Below, one piece after another: positions 11,727 to 19,105 of a stretch of DNA of 35,229 bases (position 1 is the stretch's first letter; each line of letters begins with the position of its first letter). Source of the stretch: Xenorhabdus griffiniae (lineage in GTDB: Bacteria; Pseudomonadota; Gammaproteobacteria; Enterobacterales; Enterobacteriaceae); the NCBI RefSeq assembly GCF_001028135.1, contig NZ_LDNM01000087.1:1-35229 (forward strand). Direction: 5' to 3'. The position numbers and the translations under genes were made by a program. The notes under the pieces were generated by a model that made no database searches, was not told the DNA's origin, and was given only the letters and a program-made list of their open reading frames with translations.

Positions 11727-11938
11727 ACATTATCGTCAACGATCAACCCATGACACTGAGTGCCCCCATGACAGTGCAACAATTTCTGGAACATCAATTG
11801 CTGGAACCGATAGAACGCCCGCAATCAGGTACTGCTTTGGCTATCAATCAAACCATTATTCCGCGTTCAGAATGGCAAACCCATCAGATTAATGACGGGG
11901 ACACTATCTTGCTGTTTCAGGCCATTGCGGGTGGCTGA
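11723..11938 (+). CDS. thiS: Sulfur carrier protein ThiS
   Basis: ThiS is the ubiquitin-fold sulfur carrier for thiazole synthesis. The 71-residue protein has the internal [14 protein letters not shown] stretch and ends in the required Gly-Gly (LLFQAIAGG), where the thiocarboxylate forms. Its ATG overlaps the thiF stop (ATGA). It is five residues longer than E. coli ThiS, with the insertion in the middle. Confidence 0.97.
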   Translation: MNIIVNDQPMTLSAPMTVQQFLEHQLLEPIERPQSGTALAINQTIIPRSEWQTHQINDGDTILLFQAIAGG

Positions 11939-11958
11939 TATTGTCGGAGGTTAATTTT

Positions 11959-12729
11959 ATGTTAAAAATTGCAGATACCACCTTCCAGTCCCGCCTATTT
12001 ACCGGAACAGGTAAATTTGCCAATGCAAAATTAATGATCGACGCGATCCGTGCTTCTGGCAGCCAATTGGTCACCATGGCAATGAAACGCATCGATCTCC
12101 ACGGCAATAATGACGATGGCATTCTTGCCCCACTGCAACAGTTAGGTGTCAGACTGCTACCCAATACTTCTGGCGCTAAAACTGCGGAGGAAGCGATCTT
12201 CGCCGCTCGACTCGCACGGGAAGCGTTGGGAACTCACTGGATTAAATTGGAGATCCACCCCGATGTAAAATACCTGCTGCCCGATCCGGTTGAAACCTTA
12301 AAAGGAGCGGAACAGCTAGTCAAAGAAGGATTTATCGTTCTACCCTATTGTGGCGCGGATCCTGTCCTGTGCCGCCGCCTGGAAGAAGTCGGCTGTGCTG
12401 CCGTGATGCCATTGGGTGCCCCTATCGGTTCAAATAAGGGGTTACTGACCCGCGATTTTCTACAAATCATCATCGAACAGGCTAACGTGCCCGTGGTGGT
12501 GGATGCCGGGATCGGCGCACCGAGCCATGCGCTGGCCGCTATCGAAATGGGGGCGGATGCTGTGCTGGTGAATACCGCCATCGCGGTTGCCCGCCATCCC
12601 GTTAAAATGGCACAGGCATTCAAAACGGCCATTGAAGCTGGCGAACTTTCACATCAGGCAGGCGTAGCAAGCCAGAAATCTTATGCTGAGGCTTCCAGCC
12701 CCCTGACCGATTTTCTGGGGGTATTATGA
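11959..12729 (+). CDS. thiG: Thiazole synthase ThiG
   Basis: ThiG condenses 1-deoxy-xylulose-5-phosphate, dehydroglycine from ThiH and ThiS thiocarboxylate into the thiazole phosphate. I chose ATG 11959 ([20 protein letters not shown]), giving 256 residues as in E. coli. CGGAGG lies 8 nt upstream, and an in-frame TTG at 11941 precedes that site, so it is not the start. Landmarks are [33 protein letters not shown] with the Schiff-base Lys, and PLGAPIGSN. It overlaps thiH by 4 nt (ATGA). Confidence 0.98.
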   Translation: MLKIADTTFQSRLFTGTGKFANAKLMIDAIRASGSQLVTMAMKRIDLHGNNDDGILAPLQQLGVRLLPNTSGAKTAEEAIFAARLAREALGTHWIKLEIHPDVKYLLPDPVETLKGAEQLVKEGFIVLPYCGADPVLCRRLEEVGCAAVMPLGAPIGSNKGLLTRDFLQIIIEQANVPVVVDAGIGAPSHALAAIEMGADAVLVNTAIAVARHPVKMAQAFKTAIEAGELSHQAGVASQKSYAEASSPLTDFLGVL

Positions 12730-13850
12730 CAAACCGAACATTCAGCCAACGCTGGCAACAACTGGATTGGGATGACATCACCTTACACATCAACAGTAAA
12801 ACATCGCGGGACATTGAACAGGCACTAAACAGTACTCGCTTGACGTTGGATGACTTTATGGCCCTGCTCTCCCCTGCGGCCCTGCCTTATCTTGAACCGC
12901 TCGCCCAACGCGCACAACAACTGACTCGCCAACGTTTTGGTCATACCGTGGGATTTTTTATCCCACTCTATCTTTCCAATCTGTGTGCCAACAACTGCAC
13001 TTATTGTGGTTTTTCCATGAGCAATCACATTAAGCGCAAGACCCTCAATGAACAGGAGATTGAGGCAGAATGTCTTGCGCTGAAAAAACGGGGATTTGAG
13101 CATATTCTGCTGGTGACCGGAGAACACCAAAATAAAGTTGGCATGGCTTATTTTCGTCGCTATCTTCCCCTGATCCGCCGCCATTTCAGCTCTGTCTCAA
13201 TGGAAGTTCAGCCACTGGCGCAAGAAGAATATGCTGAACTGAAAACATTGGGATTGGATGGCGTGATGGTCTATCAGGAAACCTACCATCAACCCAGCTA
13301 TCAACTGCATCATCTGAAAGGCAAAAAGCAGGATTTCCACTGGCGACTGGAAACACCGGAACGCCTTGGTCGAGCGGGAATTGACAAGATTGGACTAGGC
13401 GCTTTGATTGGGCTATCCCACCATTGGCGAACAGATTGTTATATGGTGGCTGAACACCTCTTTTTCCTGCAAAAACAGTTCTGGAAAAGCCGTTATTCCC
13501 TCTCTTTTCCTCGACTACGTCCCTGTGCAGGCGGTATAGAACCCGCTTCTTTAATGAATGAAGCCGAACTGGTACAACTGATTTGCGCTTTCCGCCTATT
13601 GGCACCGGATGTAGAGCTGTCTCTGTCTACCCGTGAATCACCCTTTTTTCGTGATCACGTTGTTCCTTTTGCGATCAACAATATCAGTGCAGGTTCAAAA
13701 ACCCAGCCGGGCGGTTATGCCGATGGACACCACGAATTGGAACAATTCGCTCCCCACGACAATCGTTCTGTTTTTCAGGTCGCCAAAGCGTTGATTAAAT
13801 CGGGTTTACAGCCCGTCTGGAAAGATTGGGACAATTATTTAGGTCGATAA
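12726..13850 (+). CDS. thiH: 2-iminoacetate synthase ThiH (radical SAM tyrosine lyase)
   Basis: ThiH cleaves tyrosine with SAM to give dehydroglycine and p-cresol, supplying ThiG. The 374-residue protein (E. coli 377) carries the radical SAM CX3CX2C cluster as C87, C91 and C94 in [12 protein letters not shown], then VTGEHQ, EVQPL and YQETYH around the barrel, and [11 protein letters not shown]. Presence of ThiH rather than the glycine oxidase ThiO indicates the anaerobic-compatible tyrosine route. It is the last gene of the operon; a 15-bp perfect inverted repeat follows about 90 bp downstream. Confidence 0.98.
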   Translation: MTNRTFSQRWQQLDWDDITLHINSKTSRDIEQALNSTRLTLDDFMALLSPAALPYLEPLAQRAQQLTRQRFGHTVGFFIPLYLSNLCANNCTYCGFSMSNHIKRKTLNEQEIEAECLALKKRGFEHILLVTGEHQNKVGMAYFRRYLPLIRRHFSSVSMEVQPLAQEEYAELKTLGLDGVMVYQETYHQPSYQLHHLKGKKQDFHWRLETPERLGRAGIDKIGLGALIGLSHHWRTDCYMVAEHLFFLQKQFWKSRYSLSFPRLRPCAGGIEPASLMNEAELVQLICAFRLLAPDVELSLSTRESPFFRDHVVPFAINNISAGSKTQPGGYADGHHELEQFAPHDNRSVFQVAKALIKSGLQPVWKDWDNYLGR

Positions 13851-13938
13851 TTTTTGGTAGACAGTTTTTATTTGGGTATGCTGCAATCGCGGCATACCTG
13901 CTTATAATGCGCAAAAATAGAATCATAATAGGTAAAAG

Positions 13939-13974
13939 AACCATTAATGTGCAGGAACATGCACATTAATGGTT
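13939..13974. terminator. Perfect 15-bp inverted repeat between convergent thiH and DUF1349 gene
   Basis: AACCATTAATGTGCA (13939-13953) and TGCACATTAATGGTT (13960-13974) form a perfect 15-bp stem with a 6-nt loop. It lies between the stops of two convergent genes, so a bidirectional terminator is the simplest reading. On the minus strand it is followed by CTTTTA; no clear T-run follows on the plus strand. A further AATCATAA/TTATGATT pair (13921-13928, 13973-13980) flanks it and partly competes with it. Confidence 0.65.
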
Positions 13975-13989
13975 ATGATTAGTAGAGAG

Positions 13990-14586
13990 CTAACTTAAAT
14001 CATGCAGGTGCTTTTTCAACGATGACGTGAGACTAAATTCTGAAAACCTCACCTGTAAGCCTTCACGTTCTGGTGAGCAGCACATCGCCCCGACAAAAAT
14101 CCGCTGATTGCCAACGGCAAAAGGGGACAATCGCAGTAACGGCCATATCACGCCATCCGTGGAATACTGCAACCGGATAGCCCCATCATGGTAAGTCAGC
14201 CGTAACCAGAATTTCTCCGGAGTACCGGGAAAAATCCCCATGGCCCAGTCCGAACATCCATTTGTCAATACACTGCCGATGGTTGCCTGACCATCAGAAT
14301 GTTCAACGCCCGCTTTTAGCCAATGTTGCTCATCCACCAATAACATCACACCAGCCTGATCATATAATTGTTCAAACTGGCCTTCGATACAAAACTGGAA
14401 GGTAAAACCTTCTTCAAGTTTAAAATCATCAATATAGCCACCAAATACATGACCACTATGACGCTGAAAACCATACCATGTATCACGCCAGAAATCGGTT
14501 TTATTGTCTGTCGTGACATGAAGTTCATTATCCTGACACCGCCATAAAGCAGGTTCATTCAACCAATAGCATTGCTGCAAATTCAT
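13990..14586 (-). CDS. DUF1349 family protein (concanavalin-like beta-sandwich)
   Basis: A protein of about 198 residues resembling the DUF1349 family (enolase-regulation-like, predicted concanavalin/glucanase-type beta-sandwich). Seen: aromatic-rich beta-like stretches (FWRDTWYGFQRHSGHVFGG, YDQAGVMLLVDEQHWLKAG, KFWLRLTYHDGAIRLQYSTDG) and no signal peptide, so it is probably cytoplasmic. The biochemical role is unknown; the fold suggests carbohydrate or small-ligand binding. I chose ATG 14586; a TTG one codon upstream is equally served by the AGGG site. It is last in the minus-strand cluster, 14 nt after the MFS gene, so the two are almost certainly co-transcribed. Confidence 0.8.
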   Translation of the reverse strand: MNLQQCYWLNEPALWRCQDNELHVTTDNKTDFWRDTWYGFQRHSGHVFGGYIDDFKLEEGFTFQFCIEGQFEQLYDQAGVMLLVDEQHWLKAGVEHSDGQATIGSVLTNGCSDWAMGIFPGTPEKFWLRLTYHDGAIRLQYSTDGVIWPLLRLSPFAVGNQRIFVGAMCCSPEREGLQVRFSEFSLTSSLKKHLHDLS

Positions 14587-14600
14587 CAATATTTACCCTG

Positions 14601-15752
14601 TTATTTCCTGGTGGGATTAACCAAACCATATCCCGCTAACAATGAAAGGGAAAGCACAGCTATACAAGCAAAAGCACCATGTAATGTTACCAGATGAGCC
14701 AAACCACCAATAATTGCCGGCCCAAGTAAAATCCCTGAATATCCCATCGTAGAAACGGCAGAAACTGCTAACGCATCAGGCATCACTTTCTGCTGACCTG
14801 AAGCGGTGAAAAACATCGGCGCCAAATTGGATAATCCCGCACCTATCATCAGGAAAGAAATGCCCAACTGAATTGGGCTGGTTGCCAGATAGATCAGCAC
14901 AAACCCTGACGACGCCAAAATCGCACTACCTAAAAATACGCGTCGATATCCACATGCCGCAATGATCTTGTCACCTAAAAATCGTCCCGCCGTCATGGTA
15001 ATGGCAAACAGCGTATAGCCAAAACCCGCCTGATGACTATTCATGTTATGCACACTACTTAATAAGATCCCGCTCCAATCCAACATGGAGCCTTCCATCA
15101 GGTAAACCACAAAACAAAGCGAACCAATCAGGATAACAATGCCGCGAGGTAAGGCAAAAAAGGGCGTTTCTTCTGTTTCGGCGTTATCCAGCATACCATT
15201 CCACGTTGGCAACAATAGCAGAATAACAAGCGCCACTACGACAATGGTGGCCTGAAATGGCGAGATCCCCAAAAACAACAATAAGCTGACCGTACCCGCT
15301 CCCGCAATTCCCCCCAGGCTGAACAATGCATGAAAGCCCGACATAATTGGTTGGTGGACTCTTTTCTCAATATTAACCGCATGGATATTGATCACCACAT
15401 CTGTCGCCCCAATTCCCATACCAAATACAAACAAAGCGCAAGCCAGTGTCAATGGGGTAGAGAGCACATTTAGCCCCGGCAATATTAAAATAGCCAATAA
15501 TGCGAAAAAGGTAAAAATCTTTCGGCAGCCAAAGCGAGTTGCCAACATTCCCGCTATTGGCATCATAATAAAAGAACCGATACCAAACACCAGTATCAGA
15601 AGCCCCATTGAACCATCATCCAGCCCAAACCGTTCCTTTACCAATGGGATCAGCGGTGCCCAACTGGCAATACTGAATCCCGCAATAAAAAATGAAACGC
15701 GCGTTGCTATAACAGGCTGCTTTATTGAAGAAACTGTATATTCCTCAGACAA
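14601..15752 (-). CDS. MFS transporter, YbjJ-like
   Basis: A major facilitator protein of about 383 residues with roughly 12 hydrophobic segments. The loop 2-3 motif A is degenerate (GMLATRFGCRKIF). GFHALFSLGGIAGAG and MGYSGILLGPAIIGGLA resemble the E. coli YbjJ family, whose substrate is unestablished. A TTG at 15752 fits best as start because GGAGG lies 7 nt upstream; the longer frame from TTG 15770 would place that site inside the gene. It lies 98 bp after the HAD gene, across a tandem repeat and a strong hairpin, and directly before the DUF1349 gene. Context suggests import of the substrate or export of the product of the neighbouring enzymes; the sequence does not decide which. Confidence 0.85.
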   Translation of the reverse strand: MSEEYTVSSIKQPVIATRVSFFIAGFSIASWAPLIPLVKERFGLDDGSMGLLILVFGIGSFIMMPIAGMLATRFGCRKIFTFFALLAILILPGLNVLSTPLTLACALFVFGMGIGATDVVINIHAVNIEKRVHQPIMSGFHALFSLGGIAGAGTVSLLLFLGISPFQATIVVVALVILLLLPTWNGMLDNAETEETPFFALPRGIVILIGSLCFVVYLMEGSMLDWSGILLSSVHNMNSHQAGFGYTLFAITMTAGRFLGDKIIAACGYRRVFLGSAILASSGFVLIYLATSPIQLGISFLMIGAGLSNLAPMFFTASGQQKVMPDALAVSAVSTMGYSGILLGPAIIGGLAHLVTLHGAFACIAVLSLSLLAGYGLVNPTRK

Positions 15753-15785
15753 TTTGAATCCTCCAATCAATATCCTTCAAAAAAC

Positions 15786-15813
15786 CATATCTTTTAAACC
15801 ATACCTTTTAAAC
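15786..15813. repeat. Two 14-bp tandem repeats
   Basis: CATATCTTTTAAAC (15786-15799) and CATACCTTTTAAAC (15800-15813) are adjacent copies differing at one base; a third, poorer copy lies toward the MFS start. They sit between the HAD-MFS hairpin and the MFS ribosome site. Their role is unknown. Confidence 0.7.
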
Positions 15814-15814
15814 A

Positions 15815-15844
15815 ATGCCTTCCGCCGGAACTGGCAGAAGGCAT
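15815..15844 (-). terminator. Strong hairpin between HAD and MFS genes
   Basis: ATGCCTTC (15815-15822) and GAAGGCAT (15837-15844) pair perfectly, with an inner GCC/GGC pairing across a one-base mismatch. On the minus strand it follows the HAD stop and is followed by TTGTTTAAAA, a weak T-rich tail. It probably acts as a partial terminator or mRNA 3'-end stabiliser, dividing the cluster into a three-gene upper part and a two-gene lower part. Confidence 0.55.
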
Positions 15845-15868
15845 CAATTATGGGTCTTCAATAAAAAA

Positions 15869-16537
15869 TCACTTTATATTTATTCCTGAAAACTGGGGAA
15901 TATCCGTTAGCTTCTCAATAACACGGGAAGCCTGCTCATACTGCTCTGCTACCGACAATGCATGAGGCCAGGCATATATCCACGCAATACCCGCCTGCTT
16001 TGCCGCCGCAATCCCCAAATCGGTATCTTCAATCACCAACGTTTGCTGAACATCCATCTTTTTCAATTTCAGCATAGCCAAATAAGGATCAGGGAAGGGT
16101 TTAGTTCTTTCCACATCATCGCCAGAAATCAAAACAGGTGGTTCATGGAGATCCAACAAACTAAGATTGGCCAAACACACATTGCGCGGCGCAGTGGAAA
16201 CAAACCCAAAGTTAGTACCATTTTGTTGCAAAGCCGCAATCAAATCAGTGATCCCCGGCCGCAAATAATGCGCAGACAATTTTTCTTGATAATGCAAAAT
16301 GATTTTTTCGGTAATGTCTTGTTGCATTGATGGCGGAAGACCAACCTTATTTAAGGTTTCCGCCAGACTTAGCCCAATCAATTGCTGAGGTTGGATATCA
16401 CTTAATTGAATATGTGTCTGTTCTTCCAATACGTTACCTGATTCATTACCTAATACATCAAGCAATACGTCAAAATGCAGTTGTTCACTATCGACAATAA
16501 CACCGTCGATATCAAAAATGACATTACATCTATTCAT
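15869..16537 (-). CDS. HAD-superfamily phosphatase/phosphomutase, beta-phosphoglucomutase-like
   Basis: A protein of 222 residues with the haloacid dehalogenase core: nucleophile motif FDIDGVIVDSE (D9 and D11), motif II VSTAP (S114-T115), motif III Lys in KPFPDP (K146) and motif IV VIEDTDLGI (E170, D171). The helical cap between residues about 16 and 90 is that of subfamily I enzymes such as beta-phosphoglucomutase and sugar- or polyol-phosphate phosphatases. I chose ATG 16537 because AAGGA is 8 nt upstream; an in-frame ATG at 16543 is too close to it. It lies 25 nt after the dehydrogenase, so it probably acts in the same pathway, perhaps dephosphorylating a sugar-phosphate intermediate. The substrate is inferred only. 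Confidence 0.88.
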   Translation of the reverse strand: MNRCNVIFDIDGVIVDSEQLHFDVLLDVLGNESGNVLEEQTHIQLSDIQPQQLIGLSLAETLNKVGLPPSMQQDITEKIILHYQEKLSAHYLRPGITDLIAALQQNGTNFGFVSTAPRNVCLANLSLLDLHEPPVLISGDDVERTKPFPDPYLAMLKLKKMDVQQTLVIEDTDLGIAAAKQAGIAWIYAWPHALSVAEQYEQASRVIEKLTDIPQFSGINIK

Positions 16538-16562
16538 CGCCATCGTCCTTCAAAATATTCAC

Positions 16563-17624
16563 TTATTTTAGGTCAGAAATACGAATTAATACCTTACAGT
16601 TTGGTGTATTGAGAGGAACTTGCGTTTTCGATGCAATATCACAACCGACAGTAAGAAAAGCCTGTTGGTAATCTTTGAAATCAAAAATCTGGCTGATAAA
16701 ACGCTTAACAGGGATTGCGCCGTCACGGATCATAGTATAGGCACGTTCAAAACTATTATTCAGCGAATCAATGGAGCCTATGACTGAAAGACTTTTATCT
16801 GCAATTTTCATAATGTCCAAATTGGCCTGTTTATCTTTCAGGGCAACATTTAATAATTTTCCACCCGGTGCCAGATGATCAAAAATATATTCAGTCAACT
16901 GCCCCGTTGTATCCACACATAAATCAATCAGGGCTGACGTATCACCATATTCCTGCATTAATGCTTCATTAAAGTCAGAATACAACTGGCATTCCGGTGG
17001 CAAATTATTTCTTGCAAACTGAATTCGGTTTTCATTCTTTTCAACCATAAAGGCTTTTACGCCCCGCTCATGCAGCGCCCAAATGTACAGCATCCCCATC
17101 GGGCCAGCACCTGCCACTGCCGCACGAATATTCGTGTGAGTGATCCCAAGCTTATCCACGCCGGTTATTGTGCAGCTTAGTGGTTCAGTCAATGAAGCCT
17201 CCTCCATACTGACATGATCATCCAGCTTGATAAGCAAATTTTCTTTTGCCAAATATTGCCCTGCGAAAGCGCCATCATAGGAAACCCCAGCTTCTGTTCC
17301 CAGTTTTCTCTCACAATGGTTAGGGCTGCCAGTCTGACACATCCGGCAATGCCCACAAAAGTAAGTCGGGTTGACGACAACACGATCCCCCGCCTGAAAT
17401 TGAGTAACACCGCTGCCAATTTGGGATACCACGCCAGTGGTTTCATGCCCCAAAGTGGTGCCCGGAATAGCAACAGGATAAGCACCTGTGATAATTCCCA
17501 CATCCGTGCCACAAATACCACACACTGCAATGTCAACAACAACATCATCGGGTTCAATACAAGACAAAGGTTCAACTTGCTGGATTTCAACATCCCAAGT
17601 TTGATGATATTTAAGTGCTAACAT
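16563..17624 (-). CDS. Zinc-dependent medium-chain dehydrogenase (sorbitol/threonine dehydrogenase-like)
   Basis: An NAD(P)-dependent alcohol dehydrogenase of 353 residues. The catalytic zinc ligands are C38 (CGICGTD), H60-E61 (GHE) and E147 in TEPLSC; the structural zinc site is C90, C93, C96 and C104; the Rossmann loop is GAGPMG at 172-177. The EPL motif and Glu ligand are typical of the sorbitol/threonine/polyol dehydrogenase branch. GGAGG lies 7 nt before the ATG, which overlaps the aminotransferase gene by 7 nt, so the two are translationally coupled. The substrate is unknown; pairing with an aminotransferase suggests an amino-alcohol or amino-polyol. Confidence 0.93.
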   Translation of the reverse strand: MLALKYHQTWDVEIQQVEPLSCIEPDDVVVDIAVCGICGTDVGIITGAYPVAIPGTTLGHETTGVVSQIGSGVTQFQAGDRVVVNPTYFCGHCRMCQTGSPNHCERKLGTEAGVSYDGAFAGQYLAKENLLIKLDDHVSMEEASLTEPLSCTITGVDKLGITHTNIRAAVAGAGPMGMLYIWALHERGVKAFMVEKNENRIQFARNNLPPECQLYSDFNEALMQEYGDTSALIDLCVDTTGQLTEYIFDHLAPGGKLLNVALKDKQANLDIMKIADKSLSVIGSIDSLNNSFERAYTMIRDGAIPVKRFISQIFDFKDYQQAFLTVGCDIASKTQVPLNTPNCKVLIRISDLK

Positions 17625-18871
17625 GATACAGCCTCCGTACGTACTTGTGCGCGGGTCGTTAATTCTGAGAACGTCAGATCCAGTTTATGGAGAATTTCTG
17701 CCAAATGTTCCTGTGTGCAAATCAGTGGAGGACGCACTTTGATTGCCCTGCCTTTACCATAACGGGAACCACGCAAGATCAAATGATGGCGGTTAGCCGT
17801 CGCGATCACCTGCGCGGCAAAATCTGGGTTTGGTGTGTCAAAGCCATACATATACCCCACCCCTCTCACTCCTGTGATCTCTGGATACCGCTCCTGTAAT
17901 TTCAACAAACCATCACGCAGATGGGCTTCATTTTGTTGCACATTTTCCAAAACGTGATCATCTTCAATAATATCGATAATTTCGTTGAGGGCGACCAAAG
18001 AGAGCGGATTAGCACCAGACGTACTGGAATGTTCGAATGATTCCAGGATATCCAGTGAATGATGCATCAACACCCCCCCCGTTGGAATACCGATACCCCC
18101 CGCTCCTTTGGCGAAAACGATGATATCTGGCTCCAGCTCTTTGGCATAACCCGTCGATGCGAAGAACGTACCAGTGCGACCAAAACCTGTTTGTACTTCA
18201 TCCGCGATAATGATGATGCCATGCTGACGACAGATTTCTCTGAGTTTCCGGTAGAAAGCCACAGGGAAAACCATGTTGCCGCCATTTCCCTGAATCGGTT
18301 CAATAATCAGACAGGCAATATTGTCATTAGAGCCTAATTGAATAAATTGTTCTAAATCGACAAATTGTTCTTCACTCGGCTGTGATTGCCCTGCCAAGAC
18401 ACTGGCTGGCGTAGGAATTTTTATTGAACCATCAATATTGATATGGAAGTCTTTAATCCTGAATGCATTGCCAGAAATTTGTGCGGTTGCAAGAGATTGT
18501 CCATGATGTGCAAGAAAGAGTGAAATAACGCCTGAGCGTCCCGTTGATTTTTGTGCTATGCGGATAGCACATTCAACCGCACCCGATCCAGAAACATCTC
18601 GCAACCAGATGCGATCGACGCCTTCAGGTGTATATTTAATTAATTTACTCAAAATATATTGTGACATTTCACGGGTATAAGCCGAACTCAAATGGGTACA
18701 TCTATCAATCTGTTGTTTGAGTTTTTCTGTAATCCGATCATTCGTATAGCCGAGCGGCAAATTAAACGTTCCCGATGCCGCATCAATATATGTTTCACCA
18801 TCAATGATCAAGTAAGGGCCATGACCAATAAAACGAGAAAGCATGCTTTCAAGATGGTTTCTATTTTCCAT
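17618..18871 (-). CDS. Class III PLP-dependent aminotransferase
   Basis: A fold-type I aminotransferase of 417 residues. PLP-site features: VSGSGAVE at 93-100 (phosphate loop), HHGQS at 122-126, EPIQGNGG at 191-198, DEVQTGFGRTG with the pyridine-N-binding Asp at 224, and the Schiff-base Lys K255 in FAKGAGG. It is class III (ornithine/GABA/DAPA type), but I do not recognise it as any E. coli enzyme. It is first in the minus-strand cluster and overlaps the dehydrogenase by 7 nt. Likely partners are a keto-sugar or keto-cyclitol, judging from the polyol-type dehydrogenase and HAD phosphatase next to it; GABA-type or diamine substrates remain possible. Confidence 0.93.
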   Translation of the reverse strand: MENRNHLESMLSRFIGHGPYLIIDGETYIDAASGTFNLPLGYTNDRITEKLKQQIDRCTHLSSAYTREMSQYILSKLIKYTPEGVDRIWLRDVSGSGAVECAIRIAQKSTGRSGVISLFLAHHGQSLATAQISGNAFRIKDFHINIDGSIKIPTPASVLAGQSQPSEEQFVDLEQFIQLGSNDNIACLIIEPIQGNGGNMVFPVAFYRKLREICRQHGIIIIADEVQTGFGRTGTFFASTGYAKELEPDIIVFAKGAGGIGIPTGGVLMHHSLDILESFEHSSTSGANPLSLVALNEIIDIIEDDHVLENVQQNEAHLRDGLLKLQERYPEITGVRGVGYMYGFDTPNPDFAAQVIATANRHHLILRGSRYGKGRAIKVRPPLICTQEHLAEILHKLDLTFSELTTRAQVRTEAVSC

Positions 18872-18894
18872 AATGACTCACCACTATTAGTTAT

Positions 18895-18923
18895 ATTAAA
18901 CAATAAGTTAGGTTTAACAACAA
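18895..18923 (-). promoter_or_regulatory. Candidate promoter of the accessory cluster in an AT-rich gap
   Basis: On the minus strand TTTAAT (-10, 18895-18900) follows TTGTTG (-35, 18918-18923) with a 17-bp spacer, 24 bp before the aminotransferase ATG. The whole 18872-19105 gap is extremely AT-rich, with A/T tracts, a 7-bp TTAATAC/GTATTAA stem near 19049-19071, and one good half-site for CRP (TGTGA near 18974). No strong GC-rich terminator follows malT, so some malT read-through is possible. H-NS-type silencing is a guess from base composition. Confidence 0.35.
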
Positions 18924-19105
18924 AAAATACCGACTGTGATGAGACTAGATTATGCTCATTAAAATTTTATTTCGATCACATAAATGCCATAAAAAACATT
19001 ATGCAAAATTAAAATTTAATTTAAATTTTTAAAATCATACAGTTATTTATTAATACTTATTAAATGTATTAAACACAGAAAAAATCACGTTTAAAAATTA
19101 GCAAG

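Noticed and set aside
15388-15864. A 158-codon plus-strand frame antisense to the MFS gene
   Set aside because: It is the complement of transmembrane codons of a clear transporter; no start context.
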